Source: Baffinella frigidus
Lineage: Eukaryota > Cryptophyceae > Cryptomonadales > Baffinellaceae
DNA length: 12,205 nucleotides
Direction: 5' to 3'
Assembly: GCA_026770585.1 (NCBI GenBank)
Contig: MU646438.1
Coordinates: 685,191 to 697,395 of the forward strand
Made by a program: the position numbers and the translations under genes. Shown piece after piece: positions 6,197 to 12,205 of the stretch (position 1 is its first letter; each line of letters starts with the position of its first letter). The notes beneath the pieces were generated by a model. That model searched no databases. It was not told the origin of the DNA and worked only from the letters and a program-made list of their open reading frames with translations.

Positions 6197-6604
6197 TTGG
6201 GTTCAGGGTTAAGGGTTTAGGGTTAAGGGTTGAGGGTTGAGGGTTGAGGGTTGAGGCTCTAGAGTGTAGGGTTTAGGGTTTAGGGTTTAGGGTTTAGGGT
6301 TTAGGGTTCAAGGTTTTGGGTTGAGGGCTGAGGGTTTAGGGTTCAGGGTTTAGGGTTCAGGGTTTAGGGTTTTGGGTCCAAGGAACAGTGTTTGGGGTTT
6401 GTGGTTTATGGTTGAGGGTTGAGGGTTGAGGGTTAAGGTTTAGAGTTGAGGGTTGAGGGTTCAGGGTTCAGGGACCAGTGTTTGGGGTTTAGGGTTCGGG
6501 GTTCAGGGTTCAGGGTTCAGGGTTCAGGATTTAGGGTTTAAGTTTTAGGAAATGGGGTCCAGGGTTTAGGGTTTAGGGTTTAGGGTTTAGGGTTTTGGGA
6601 TTAG
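6197..6604 (+). repeat. Telomere-like G-strand array, block 1
   Basis: About 400 bp of heptamers TTTAGGG, TTGAGGG, TTCAGGG and TTAAGGG with short runs of each variant. Pure TTTAGGG runs occur at about 6265-6305 and 6560-6595. A longer word around GTGTTTGGGGTTT recurs at about 6388 and 6478, so there is duplication above the heptamer level. The G-rich strand is plus. Confidence 0.95.
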
Positions 6605-6710
6605 GGAATCTGGAAGAATCCGCGGAAGGCCAGCGCCCTGCTGGAACTTCTTTCGCCAGGCAAGGAACCGTGTCTGTTGCATCACACAGTCGTTCAGCCA
6701 AGATTTTAGG
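6605..6710 (+). other. Protein-like island upstream of a short telomeric repeat
   Basis: A unique stretch between telomere-like tracts. The frame from 6595 gives GNLEESAEGQRPAGTSFARQ and onward, a plausible soluble peptide, but its Met codon is in telomeric repeat. A second island in another frame follows at 6717. They may be two exon fragments or one frameshifted gene remnant. Confidence 0.2.
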
Positions 6711-6716
6711 GTTTAG

Positions 6717-6908
6717 GGTGATCTTGACAAAATCGAGCGCCGTTTTGCTCCAAAGAAGCAGGGCTTTTCTGCGGAACCAGTTCCAGTGTCCGCCTATGGC
6801 GTGGAGTCGAAAGAACCAAAAGGACCTAAATGTTCACAAGGCGCCTCGATCGCCACTTTTTGGCGGCGCGAGAATTTACGTATCAAATTCTGCATCAAAG
6901 TGTTCTAG
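6717..6908 (+). pseudogene. Exon-like fragment, 63 codons, no start codon
   Basis: The frame opens immediately after GGGTTTAG and runs 63 codons to TAG at 6906. It begins GDLDKIERRF and continues with APKKQGF, a Pro/Val/Lys stretch and TFWRREN. It is charged, of balanced composition and lacks the repetitive look of shadow ORFs. There is no in-frame Met. The preceding AG at 6715-6716 could be a splice acceptor. It is not the frame of the longer overlapping ORF. No family is recognised; it may be a captured exon or a remnant. Confidence 0.3.
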
Positions 6909-6909
6909 T

Positions 6910-6970
6910 GCTGAGTGGAGAGTTTGGGATTCAGTAGTGTTCTGAGTGGAGGGTTTGGGATTCGGTGTTG
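6910..6970 (+). repeat. Short direct repeat GAGTGGAG(A/G)GTTTGGGATTC
   Basis: Two copies, about 6914-6933 and 6945-6964, each followed by (A/G)GT. They sit at the junction between the unique island and the next telomere-like block. Confidence 0.65.
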
Positions 6971-7325
6971 AAAAATTTGGGTTTGAGGTTTGAAGGTTTA
7001 GGGTTTAGGTTTCAAGGTTTCAGGATATGGAGTTTAGGGTTCAGGGTTTAGGGTTAAGGGTTTAGGGTTTAGGGTTTAGGGTTTAGGGTTTAGGGTTTGG
7101 GGTCTAGGGTTTAGGGTTTAGGGTCTAGGGTCCAGGGTCTAGGGTTTAGGGTCTGGGGTCAAGGGTTCAGGGTTTAGGGTTTAGGGTTTGGGTGTTAGGG
7201 TTCAGGGTTTAGAGTAAGGGTTTAGGGTTTAGAGTTTAGGGTTGAGGGTTTAGGGTTCATGGTCTATGGTTTAGGGTTTAGGTTTCAGGTTTAAGGTTTC
7301 GGGTTTAGTGTTCAGGGCGTTGGGC
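6971..7325 (+). repeat. Telomere-like G-strand array, block 2
   Basis: Heptamers mainly TTTAGGG with TCTAGGG, TTCAGGG, TTAAGGG and off-length units. The purest run is about 7055-7100. It is degenerate at both ends. Confidence 0.95.
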
Positions 7326-7380
7326 TTTGGGCCGAGGGTGTACACCTTCGTCGTGGGGGCTCATCACACGAAGATGCGAG

Positions 7381-7697
7381 TACAGGGGTACCTCGGTAAT
7401 AAGATACCGCCTCCTCCTAGGATGCTACAGTAGGGCTATGGCTAGGGCCCTATCCCTTAATTGCCCAGTAGGCGCATACGCCCTACCCTAGGGCCCTACA
7501 ACCTGCCTAGGACCTCTCGGGGGTCGAATTCAACCCGATCGCCACTTGAGGGATAGTGGTCCCTTGGGGGGGGTGGCAGTTTCTAATGAGTACAGGGGTT
7601 TCTCGAACATACAAAGCCGCCTCCTCCCAGGATGCTACTGTGGACCCATGGCGGCCGTGAAGGGGTTGCGCTTTCTTATGAGCGAGGTACCCCTGTA
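7381..7697. mobile_element. TACAGGGG inverted-repeat element(s)
   Basis: TACAGGGGTACCTCG at 7381-7395 is perfectly inverted at 7683-7697, and the match continues imperfectly for about 11 bases (ATAAGA shared). A third copy, TACAGGGGTTTCTCG, in the left-end orientation lies at 7591. It is followed by GCCGCCTCCTC(C/T)(C/T)AGGATGCTAC as at 7381-7440, so the left 65 bp are duplicated in direct orientation. The unit may therefore be a 107-bp element (7591-7697) plus a solo left end, or a 317-bp composite. Ends read TA-CAGGGG...CCCCTG-TA, compatible with a TA target site. Confidence 0.65.
7425..7500. other. Imperfect palindrome with TAGGGCCCTA words
   Basis: The words CTAGGGCCCTA occur at about 7443 and 7486, around a centre GTAGGCGCATACGCCCTAC. 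It lies within the TACAGGGG element's left portion and may be its hairpin-forming interior. Confidence 0.4.
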
Positions 7698-7798
7698 GCC
7701 GGGACGCGATCCGAAGGCAAAAATGCTTTCTCTGCAGATCCTTTCTACGGAAGGGCGTGGCGTTGGCGTATGTTGGGCGAAATTAAAACCTAAAGGAC

Positions 7799-8344
7799 CT
7801 AAAGGGGTGGCTTGAGCCCCTGTGTCCTCAAAGGGGACGCGAGGCAGCTCACTGCCCCTGTAAAGGCCTGTGCCACCCTTCCACCGATCTCTGATAGTTT
7901 ACTCACGTGCGAGCTTACGATACTTATAGGGCTCACTAAGGATACAGTCGGTCTATTGGCCCCAGGCAGGCTGGTCCAGGATCTGGTCCTCACAGCCCCC
8001 CCTGCGTGTCCACTGCCTGGCAGTGGACAAGAAAGGATGGTGAAATCCCTCGCCCAAGTGCCACCCCACTCAGGGTTGAGGTTTTTTGATTGAAAGCAGT
8101 AGAAGATTGTCTCTCCAGATCGAAGCATCGTCAGGTCGTGCTTGACCGCAGGTCCCGTATTGCCTTCGACATACCCGGTATCGAACCATTGGACCGTGAA
8201 CTTTGTACCGAGCCCCTGGGACAGCACCCGGTTCCAGTCTTGTTCGGTGGCGATGACTGCCGGATCCGGGGTACCAAACTCGTACTCGACTTCGTTTTTT
8301 TCCCCCATCAAAAAAATGCTGTCGCGAGAGAACCTGTGCGTCAT
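7799..8344 (-). CDS. Uncertain ORF, possible exon of unknown protein
   Basis: The 181-codon frame starts at ATG 8344, and the frame is open back to about 8400, where it meets telomere-like repeat. The first 95 residues look like a folded protein: charged and aromatic residues are balanced, with segments such as GEKNEVEYEFGTPDP, DWNRVLSQGLGTKF and VQWFDTGYVEGN. Residues from about 115 onward are encoded by a stretch with a perfect hairpin (8007-8029) and look less natural, so the true coding part is probably about 8040-8398. Upstream, CTCAACCAG precedes GTTAGC and would be a good splice acceptor with a C/T-rich tract. Opposing ORFs of 93-103 codons exist on the plus strand. No family is recognised. 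Confidence 0.35.
   Translation of the reverse strand: MTHRFSRDSIFLMGEKNEVEYEFGTPDPAVIATEQDWNRVLSQGLGTKFTVQWFDTGYVEGNTGPAVKHDLTMLRSGETIFYCFQSKNLNPEWGGTWARDFTILSCPLPGSGHAGGAVRTRSWTSLPGANRPTVSLVSPISIVSSHVSKLSEIGGRVAQAFTGAVSCLASPLRTQGLKPPL
8007..8029. other. 23-nt hairpin TGTCCACTGCC-T-GGCAGTGGACA
   Basis: A perfect 11-bp inverted repeat around a single central T. It falls within the weak C-terminal half of the minus-strand ORF, arguing that this half is not coding. Confidence 0.6.
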
Positions 8345-8397
8345 GAACCTTTCAGCGAAGTTGAGATCGAGCTCGTCGACGCTAACCTGGTTGAGGA

Positions 8398-8690
8398 TTA
8401 AGGGTTAAGGGTTTGGGAATAAGGGTTTAGGGTTTTGGGTTAAGGGTTCAGGGTTTAGGGTTTAGGGTTGGGGGTTTAGGGTTTAGAGTTTAGGGGTTAG
8501 GGGTTAGGGGTGAGGGGTGAGGGGTGAGGGGTGAGGGGTGAGGGGTGAGGGGTTAGAGTTGAGGGTTGAGTGTTGATGGTTGATGGTTGATGGTTGAGGG
8601 TTGAGGGTTGAGGGTGTTCGGTGTAGAGTGTAGGGTGTAGGGTATAGAATTTGCGGTTTAGGGTTTAGGGTTTAGGTTTTGGGGTTAACC
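8398..8690 (+). repeat. Telomere-like G-strand array, block 3
   Basis: Heptamer blocks in sequence: TTTAGGG/TTAAGGG, then a homogeneous run of six GGGGTGA units (about 8510-8552), then TTGAGGG, TTGATGG (three copies), TTGAGGG, TGTAGGG and finally TTTAGGG. Block-wise homogeneity of variants points to local amplification. It ends at about 8690, where the strand bias switches. Confidence 0.95.
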
Positions 8691-8737
8691 GCCATGGCCT
8701 TAGCGCCTGCTCGATCTGGGGTTTAGCAAAGACCTAA
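8691..8737. other. Junction between opposed telomere-like arrays
   Basis: A non-repeat stretch of about 40 bp (ACCGCCATGGCCTTAGCGCC and onward to GGGGTTTAGC) separates G-strand repeats on the left from C-strand repeats on the right. The last G-strand unit (GGGGTTTAG) lies at about 8717-8725. This is the strand-switch point of the window. Confidence 0.7.
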
Positions 8738-9566
8738 ACATTAAACCTCAAGCCCTAAACCCCATTCCCCAATTCCTCAACCCTGAACCCTAAACCCTAA
8801 ACCCTAAACCCGAGCCCTGAACCTTAAACCCTAAACCTGAAACCATAATTCCTCAACCCTAACCCCTTAACCCTAAAACCTAAACCCTAAAACCAGAACC
8901 CTAAACCCTCAACCCTCAACCCCAAAACCTCAACCCTGAACCCTGAACCCTAAACCCTGAACCCTGAACACTCAACCCTCAATCCCTAACCTTGAAACCT
9001 AGACCCTGAGACCCCCAAAACCTTGACCCTAAACCCTGAACCCTAAACCCTTAACCCTGAACCCTGAACCCCAAACCCTAATGACTATCCCCTATCCTTT
9101 AAACCCTAAACCATAAACTCTAAACCCTAAACCCTAAACCCTCAACCCTGAACAATAAACCCTAAAACCCCAAACCCCTATACCTACACCTTTGACCCTT
9201 GACCCCCAAACCCTAAGACCCAAATCCTAACACCTAAACCCTGCACCTTAAAACCTTAACCCTTAACCATAAACCCTCAACCCTCAACCCTAAACAATAA
9301 ACCCTAAAACCTGCACCCTAAACCCTGAACCCTCAACCCTCAACCATCAACCATCAACCCTAAACCTCAAACCATATAGAAACCCTAAACCCTAAACACC
9401 AATTTCTAAACCCTAAACCCTAAACCCTAAACCCTAAAACCTAAACCCTAAACCCTAAACCATGAACCCTGAACCCAAAACAATAAATCCTAAACTCTAA
9501 GCCCCAAACCCCAAACCCTAGAACCTAGACTTTAAACCCTCGACCCTGAACCCCATTCTTCAATCC

Positions 9567-9612
<46 letters not shown>

Positions 9613-10110
9613 ACCCTAAACCCTAAACCCTAAACTAACCCCTAAACTCTGAAACCCCAAACCATGAACCCTGAACCCTAAACTCTAAACCCTAAACCCT
9701 AAACCCTAAATAATAAACCATAAACTCTGAACCCAAAACCATAAACCCTAAACCCTAAGCCCCAAACCCAAAATCTTAAGGCCTAAACCTTGAACCCTAT
9801 GCTCTGAACCCCATTTCCCAATCCATCAACCCTCAACCCTCAACCCTAAACCCCAAACCCCAAACCTTACACCCGAAACCATAATTCCTCAATCCTAACC
9901 CCTCAACCCTGAACCCTAAGACCAGAACCCTAAACCCTCAACCGTCAACCCCAAACCCTAAACCCCAACCCCTAAACCCTGAACTTTAAACCCCAAACAC
10001 TCAACCCTCAATCCCTATCCTTCAAACCTAGATCCTGAGGGCCTGGACCATAAACCCCAAACCCTGAACACTTAACCCTAAACCCTCAACCCTCAACCCT
10101 CAACCCTGGA
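8738..10110 (-). repeat. Telomere-like C-strand array with higher-order repeats
   Basis: About 1.37 kb of CCCTAAA, CCCTGAA, CCCTCAA and CCCCAAA heptamers, so the telomeric G strand is minus. Longer words recur. CCCCATT(C/T)(C/T)(T/C)CAAT appears at about 8759, 9551 and 9809. GAAACCATAATTCCTCAA appears near 8838 and 9886. ACTCAACCCTCAATCCCTA appears near 8970 and 9998, and AACAATAAACCCTAAAAC at 9151 and 9293. Blocks of several hundred bases have therefore been duplicated in direct orientation with periods near 1.05 kb and 0.26 kb. No gene lies inside. Confidence 0.95.
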
Positions 10111-10231
10111 CATGCTGAACTACATGCCGAGCTCTTGTGCTGTGTACCATGGCACACTTCACCAGTGTGCTCGGGGCAACTCCATGGATCAGCCCCGACA
10201 GCTAAATTCACACTGCACACAGTACTGTAGT
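10111..10231. other. Unique spacer with small stem-loops
   Basis: No gene is seen. GCACACT and AGTGTGC (about 10151-10169) form a 7-bp stem with a 5-nt loop, and GGGGC/GCCCC flanks follow at about 10173-10197. They are too short to assign a function. Confidence 0.35.
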
Positions 10232-10438
10232 TACAGGGTATCTGGGCTATGATAAGAACACGGGTGCTCCGACATCGACCGGTGTCTGTTTTATTAATCT
10301 GTTTTATTAATCTAGTACCAGAGGGTTGACTAAACGCAAGATTTAGTCATCCCGCTGGTACTGAATTAAGAAAACGGGGGGCCCAAATCCGGTGTTGTGT
10401 TCTCACGTTCTGGTTTCTACAGCCTAGATACCCCTGTA
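10232..10438. mobile_element. 207-bp TACAGGG inverted-repeat element
   Basis: The left end TACAGGG-TATCTGGGCT (10232) and right end AGCCTAGATACCCCTGTA (to 10438) are inverted copies with one indel and one mismatch over about 18 bp. They share the TACAGGGG terminus with the element at 7381-7697. Inside are a 13-bp direct repeat (CTGTTTTATTAAT twice, 10286-10311) and a 49-nt hairpin (10314-10362). The ends TA-CAGGG...CCCCTG-TA again allow a TA target duplication. It is non-coding, so it looks like a non-autonomous DNA transposon. Confidence 0.7.
10314..10362. other. 21-bp-stem hairpin inside the TACAGGG element
   Basis: Arms 10314-10334 (AGTACCAGAGGG and onward) and 10342-10362 pair at 19 of 21 positions around a 7-nt loop CGCAAGA. 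TTAAT and GAATTAA words extend the symmetry outward to about 10307-10369. A small RNA or cruciform role is possible but unsupported. Confidence 0.75.
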
Positions 10439-10531
10439 TCACGACCTTATTCGGGGTGCGATGCGTCGCATGGCCTATCACACGCCGGTCCCGCGGCGGT
10501 CCTCGCACACGCTAGCAGGCCGCTTCCTGGC

Positions 10532-10620
10532 TCTACATGTAGAGCAAGAGCGAATCTCGAGAGAGAGATACATGTAGCGTGTTTGTGTGAGAGAGAGGGA
10601 CTAAAGCACTCAATTCATGG
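10532..10620. repeat. GA-rich module with 51-bp unit, copy 1
   Basis: 10570-10620 (ACATGTAGCGTGTTTGTGTG to TTCATGG) is identical over 51 bases to 11251-11301. It is preceded by CTACATGTAGAG and AGAGCGAATC(T)CGAGAG (10532-10569), which recurs after the second copy at 11354. The module order is therefore A-B here and B-A downstream, all in the same orientation. Confidence 0.9.
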
Positions 10621-11057
10621 TTTTGCGGTGCTGCCGCGTCTTTCCCGTCCTTGGGCTTGCCCTTGCGCTGGGATTTGTCCTCGCCCTCGCCCGGGTCCGA
10701 ATCCTCGTCCTTGTCGTTGCGCGCTGACGTTGCCGCCCTCAGGTTGTCCCGAAACGATCCCGAGAGGTCGCGGAGAACGTTCACCAGGAGATCCAGGGAG
10801 ACCGACATCCCCACCTCCTTGTTGAGAAAGGCATCCAGATCGAGCTGGAGGCGCTCAGTGGTGGCGCCCTGGTCCCCCGCCGTGCAACCCTCGGTGGGGA
10901 TCTCTCTCGAGCCTGCTTCGTCGCTGTTCCGAGGCCGCTTGCGCCCAGCACCGTGGCTGTGCGTGGCCGTGGTCGCTGTCGGGGGCGGTGTCGCAGCCAC
11001 CGTCCGCCTCAAGCCGGTCATGAACGCATCCAGCACGCTAGAACCTCCCTTACTCAT
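10533..11057 (-). CDS. Possible hydrophilic protein with NLS-like motif, 174 aa
   Basis: This minus-strand frame of 174 codons is the best gene candidate by composition. A Ser/Thr/Pro/Ala-rich N-terminal part is followed by a basic RKRPR at 39-43, reminiscent of a nuclear localisation signal. A predicted helical, leucine-rich segment spans 67-107 (LQLDLDAFLNKEVGM, then LLVNVLRDLSG). Next are an acidic patch (DKDEDSDPGEGED, 115-127) and a lysine-rich patch (131-139). No known family is recognised. Residues 146-163 are encoded by the 51-bp GA-flanking repeat, so the natural C terminus may be disrupted or repeat-derived. An overlapping plus frame (10651-11151) is Arg/Ser-rich and less likely. 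The start is the first ATG of the frame. It could be a single-exon gene, an exon or a chance GC-rich ORF. Confidence 0.4.
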   Translation of the reverse strand: MSKGGSSVLDAFMTGLRRTVAATPPPTATTATHSHGAGRKRPRNSDEAGSREIPTEGCTAGDQGATTERLQLDLDAFLNKEVGMSVSLDLLVNVLRDLSGSFRDNLRAATSARNDKDEDSDPGEGEDKSQRKGKPKDGKDAAAPQNHELSALVPLSHTNTLHVSLSRDSLLLYM

Positions 11058-11250
11058 CGAGAGAACTGCGGTGCCGCGTGGCGCCCGTGGTCCCGCGTCA
11101 GCCCAGAATTCGAGTCTGGGGGCCAGAATTAGTCAACTAGGCCCGGGGTGAAACCGTTTGTTTTGGAGTAAAGCGACTCCACGGGCTTTGAGCGTACCGC
11201 CTAGAGCCACATGTAATTTCAGTGCCAGGCCCACCAATCCTTCTGAAAGG

Positions 11251-11405
11251 ACATGTAGCGTGTTTGTGTGAGAGAGAGGGACTAAAGCACTCAATTCATG
11301 GCTCTGGAGAGAGAGAGAGAGAGAGAGAGGGACTCTATCACTTACTTCACGGCCCTACATGTAGAGAGAGAGAGCGAATCGAGAGCGAATCGAGGGAGAG
11401 AGACG
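11251..11405. repeat. GA-rich module, copy 2, with (GA)n and 58-bp-period duplication
   Basis: It contains the second 51-bp unit (11251-11301), then a (GA)n microsatellite at about 11306-11328. A degenerate copy of GGGACT..A.CACT.A.TTCA.GG follows at about 11329-11353, then the palindrome CTACATGTAG (11354-11363) and AGAGCGAATCGAG twice. The flanking plus ORF reads poly Glu-Arg and is a period artefact. Confidence 0.85.
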
Positions 11406-11560
11406 CTAGCACTTGACCCAGTCGAAGGCTGAGGCCCGGACCAACGCCGACCATGCGCGGTTCATACTTTATTTTTCCGAAAATCCTCCTCGGGTGAACG
11501 TTCACCCTACCAGCACTTGGGGAATCTAGCACTTGTTCCAGTCGAAAGTGCAGAGGCCCG
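11406..11560. repeat. Direct repeat CTAGCACTTG...CAGTCGAA...GAGGCCCGG
   Basis: About 11406-11439 and 11526-11561 share CTAGCACTTG(A/T)(C/T)CCAGTCGAA(G/A)G and GAGGCCCGG, offset 120. Between them lies the perfect 16-bp palindrome GGGTGAACGTTCACCC (11492-11507). No coding signal is accepted here. Confidence 0.7.
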
Positions 11561-11617
11561 GGCCCGGGGTGCCCGGGGGGCCGAACGGGATCCACGAGCA
11601 CACCTGGTGAGGGTTTG

Positions 11618-11755
11618 GGGGTTAGGGGTTGGGGTTTGGGGGTTAGAGGTTGGTTGGTTCGTGTAAAGCATTGAGAGTTTAGGGGTTCGTGCTGGGTTTG
11701 TGGTTTTGGGTTTTGGGTTCAGGGTTGAAGGTGTGGGGTTTAGGGTGGTTTACAT
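11618..11755 (+). repeat. Telomere-like G-strand tract, block 4
   Basis: Degenerate G-rich repeats: GGGTTTGGGGGTTAG, then GGGTTTTGGGTTCAGGG and GGTTTAGGG. It is more decayed than the central arrays. It borders the cysteine-rich reading frame on its right. Confidence 0.75.
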
Positions 11756-11966
11756 CGTCCTTGAGGCACATGTCGGGGGTGATCATGTCGGAGCACGACT
11801 TGCCCTGCTTCGAGCACCTGCAGAACACACGAATGGTCAGTCTCGTGGCTTCCGGAGAGATGCACCACTCGCCCTGTCTCGAGCAACCTGGGGAGGCGAT
11901 GTGCGAACAAGGCGTCCGCCGTTGATTCGAGAGCGCGAGAGAGGGAGGTACCGAACCTACCCGCAC
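11679..11966 (-). pseudogene. Cysteine-rich reading frame adjoining telomeric tract
   Basis: The minus frame encodes 95 residues. Seven Cys lie at residues 20, 28, 35, 49, 51, 58 and 67, and the motif C-S-(R/K)-Q-G-x2-C occurs twice (28-35 and 51-58), 23 codons apart. The DNA shows the same duplication (about 11796-11820 against 11865-11890). The spacing hints at a small zinc-binding module, perhaps of a transposon protein, but no family match is claimed. Residues after about 71 are translation of the telomere-like tract. Exactly at that border the minus strand reads GAT-GTAAAC, a possible splice donor, so the real exon may be about 11754-11930 with the ATG at 11966 not certain. Confidence 0.3.
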
Positions 11967-12205
11967 TGCACGCTACGCGCAGGAGATGCACGTTCCCAGC
12001 ATCTCAAGCTGAAACTTGACCTCACGCTGGCGTCTCTCTGAGAAGTGGATGGCTTTCGAGTCACGCCGCGAAGCGGGTGGTCGGGCGTGGGATCTAAGAA
12101 ATGTGTGGTTCGGGCGGGGCGGGGCATGTCAACTCTAGAATAGTCCGTAAACCCGAAGATCTCCAGAACCAAAAGCGGCAAGCGGCCGTGGAGGAGCGGG
12201 GCGGA
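11967..12205. other. Terminal unique stretch, nothing assigned
   Basis: A 74-codon minus frame (11957-12181) and the end of a 113-codon plus frame are present, but neither is convincing. GCGAAGC occurs once more at 12068-12074 with a 4-bp stem (CCGC-GAA-GCGG), much weaker than those in the 5038-5661 element. Confidence 0.3.

Noticed and set aside
8090-8408. Plus-strand ORFs of 88-103 codons
   Set aside because: They are antisense to the more natural-looking minus frame over the same interval.
6197-10110. A true chromosome end inside the window
   Set aside because: Repeats are degenerate, interrupted by unique DNA and followed by more sequence on both sides, so this is interstitial DNA.
10651-11151. 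166-codon plus-strand ORF
   Set aside because: Arg/Ser-rich product antisense to the 10533-11057 frame, which has better composition.

Overview
This window looks like eukaryotic nuclear DNA from a subtelomeric or interstitial-telomeric region. No complete gene can be recognised with confidence. The dominant signal is several kilobases of degenerate heptamer repeats related to TTTAGGG/CCCTAAA, the Arabidopsis-type telomere unit. That unit is shared by plants and green algae, brown algae and other stramenopiles, dinoflagellates and apicomplexans. Nothing else here fixes the lineage. A stramenopile or other alga is a reasonable guess, but only a guess. There is no bacterial-style gene packing, and no tRNA, rRNA or CRISPR array was seen.

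Layout. 1-780: a CCTACGGT-type inverted repeat, a 96-bp-period direct repeat and a (GGTT)n microsatellite. 780-1925: tandem repeats (CCCTCAA heptamers, a G6-rich 15-mer, GGGTGTA heptamers, a GTACGAT/ATTAGAGGG array) with a 207-bp inverted-repeat element at 1201-1407. 1926-3300: a 180-bp-period tandem repeat whose minus strand keeps a readable peptide motif, a degenerate downstream array and a second CCTACGGT palindrome. 3300-4500: GC-rich DNA with overlapping ORFs on both strands, none convincing. 4501-5661: a 22-bp palindrome, then two adjacent inverted-repeat elements. The first is 480 bp with 29-bp ends. The second is about 620 bp with a 78-bp perfect end repeat, and it contains three GCGAAGC mini-hairpins. 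5662-6190: unassigned. 6197-8690: G-strand telomere-like repeats on the plus strand, broken by islands of unique DNA, two of which are exon-like, and by a TACAGGGG inverted-repeat element. 8690-8740: strand switch. 8738-10110: C-strand telomere-like repeats with higher-order structure. 10111-12205: another TACAGGGG element, a possible 174-residue protein on the minus strand, GA-rich repeat modules, a third telomere-like tract and a cysteine-rich reading frame beside it.

Interpretation. The order (TTTAGGG-like)n then (CCCTAAA-like)n is the arrangement expected from end-to-end joining of two chromosome ends, later degraded and invaded by small non-autonomous inverted-repeat transposons. No transposase, reverse transcriptase or other autonomous machinery was found, so any mobilising enzyme would have to act in trans. 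The protein-like islands are short and mostly lack proper starts. They are best read as exon fragments or decayed genes.
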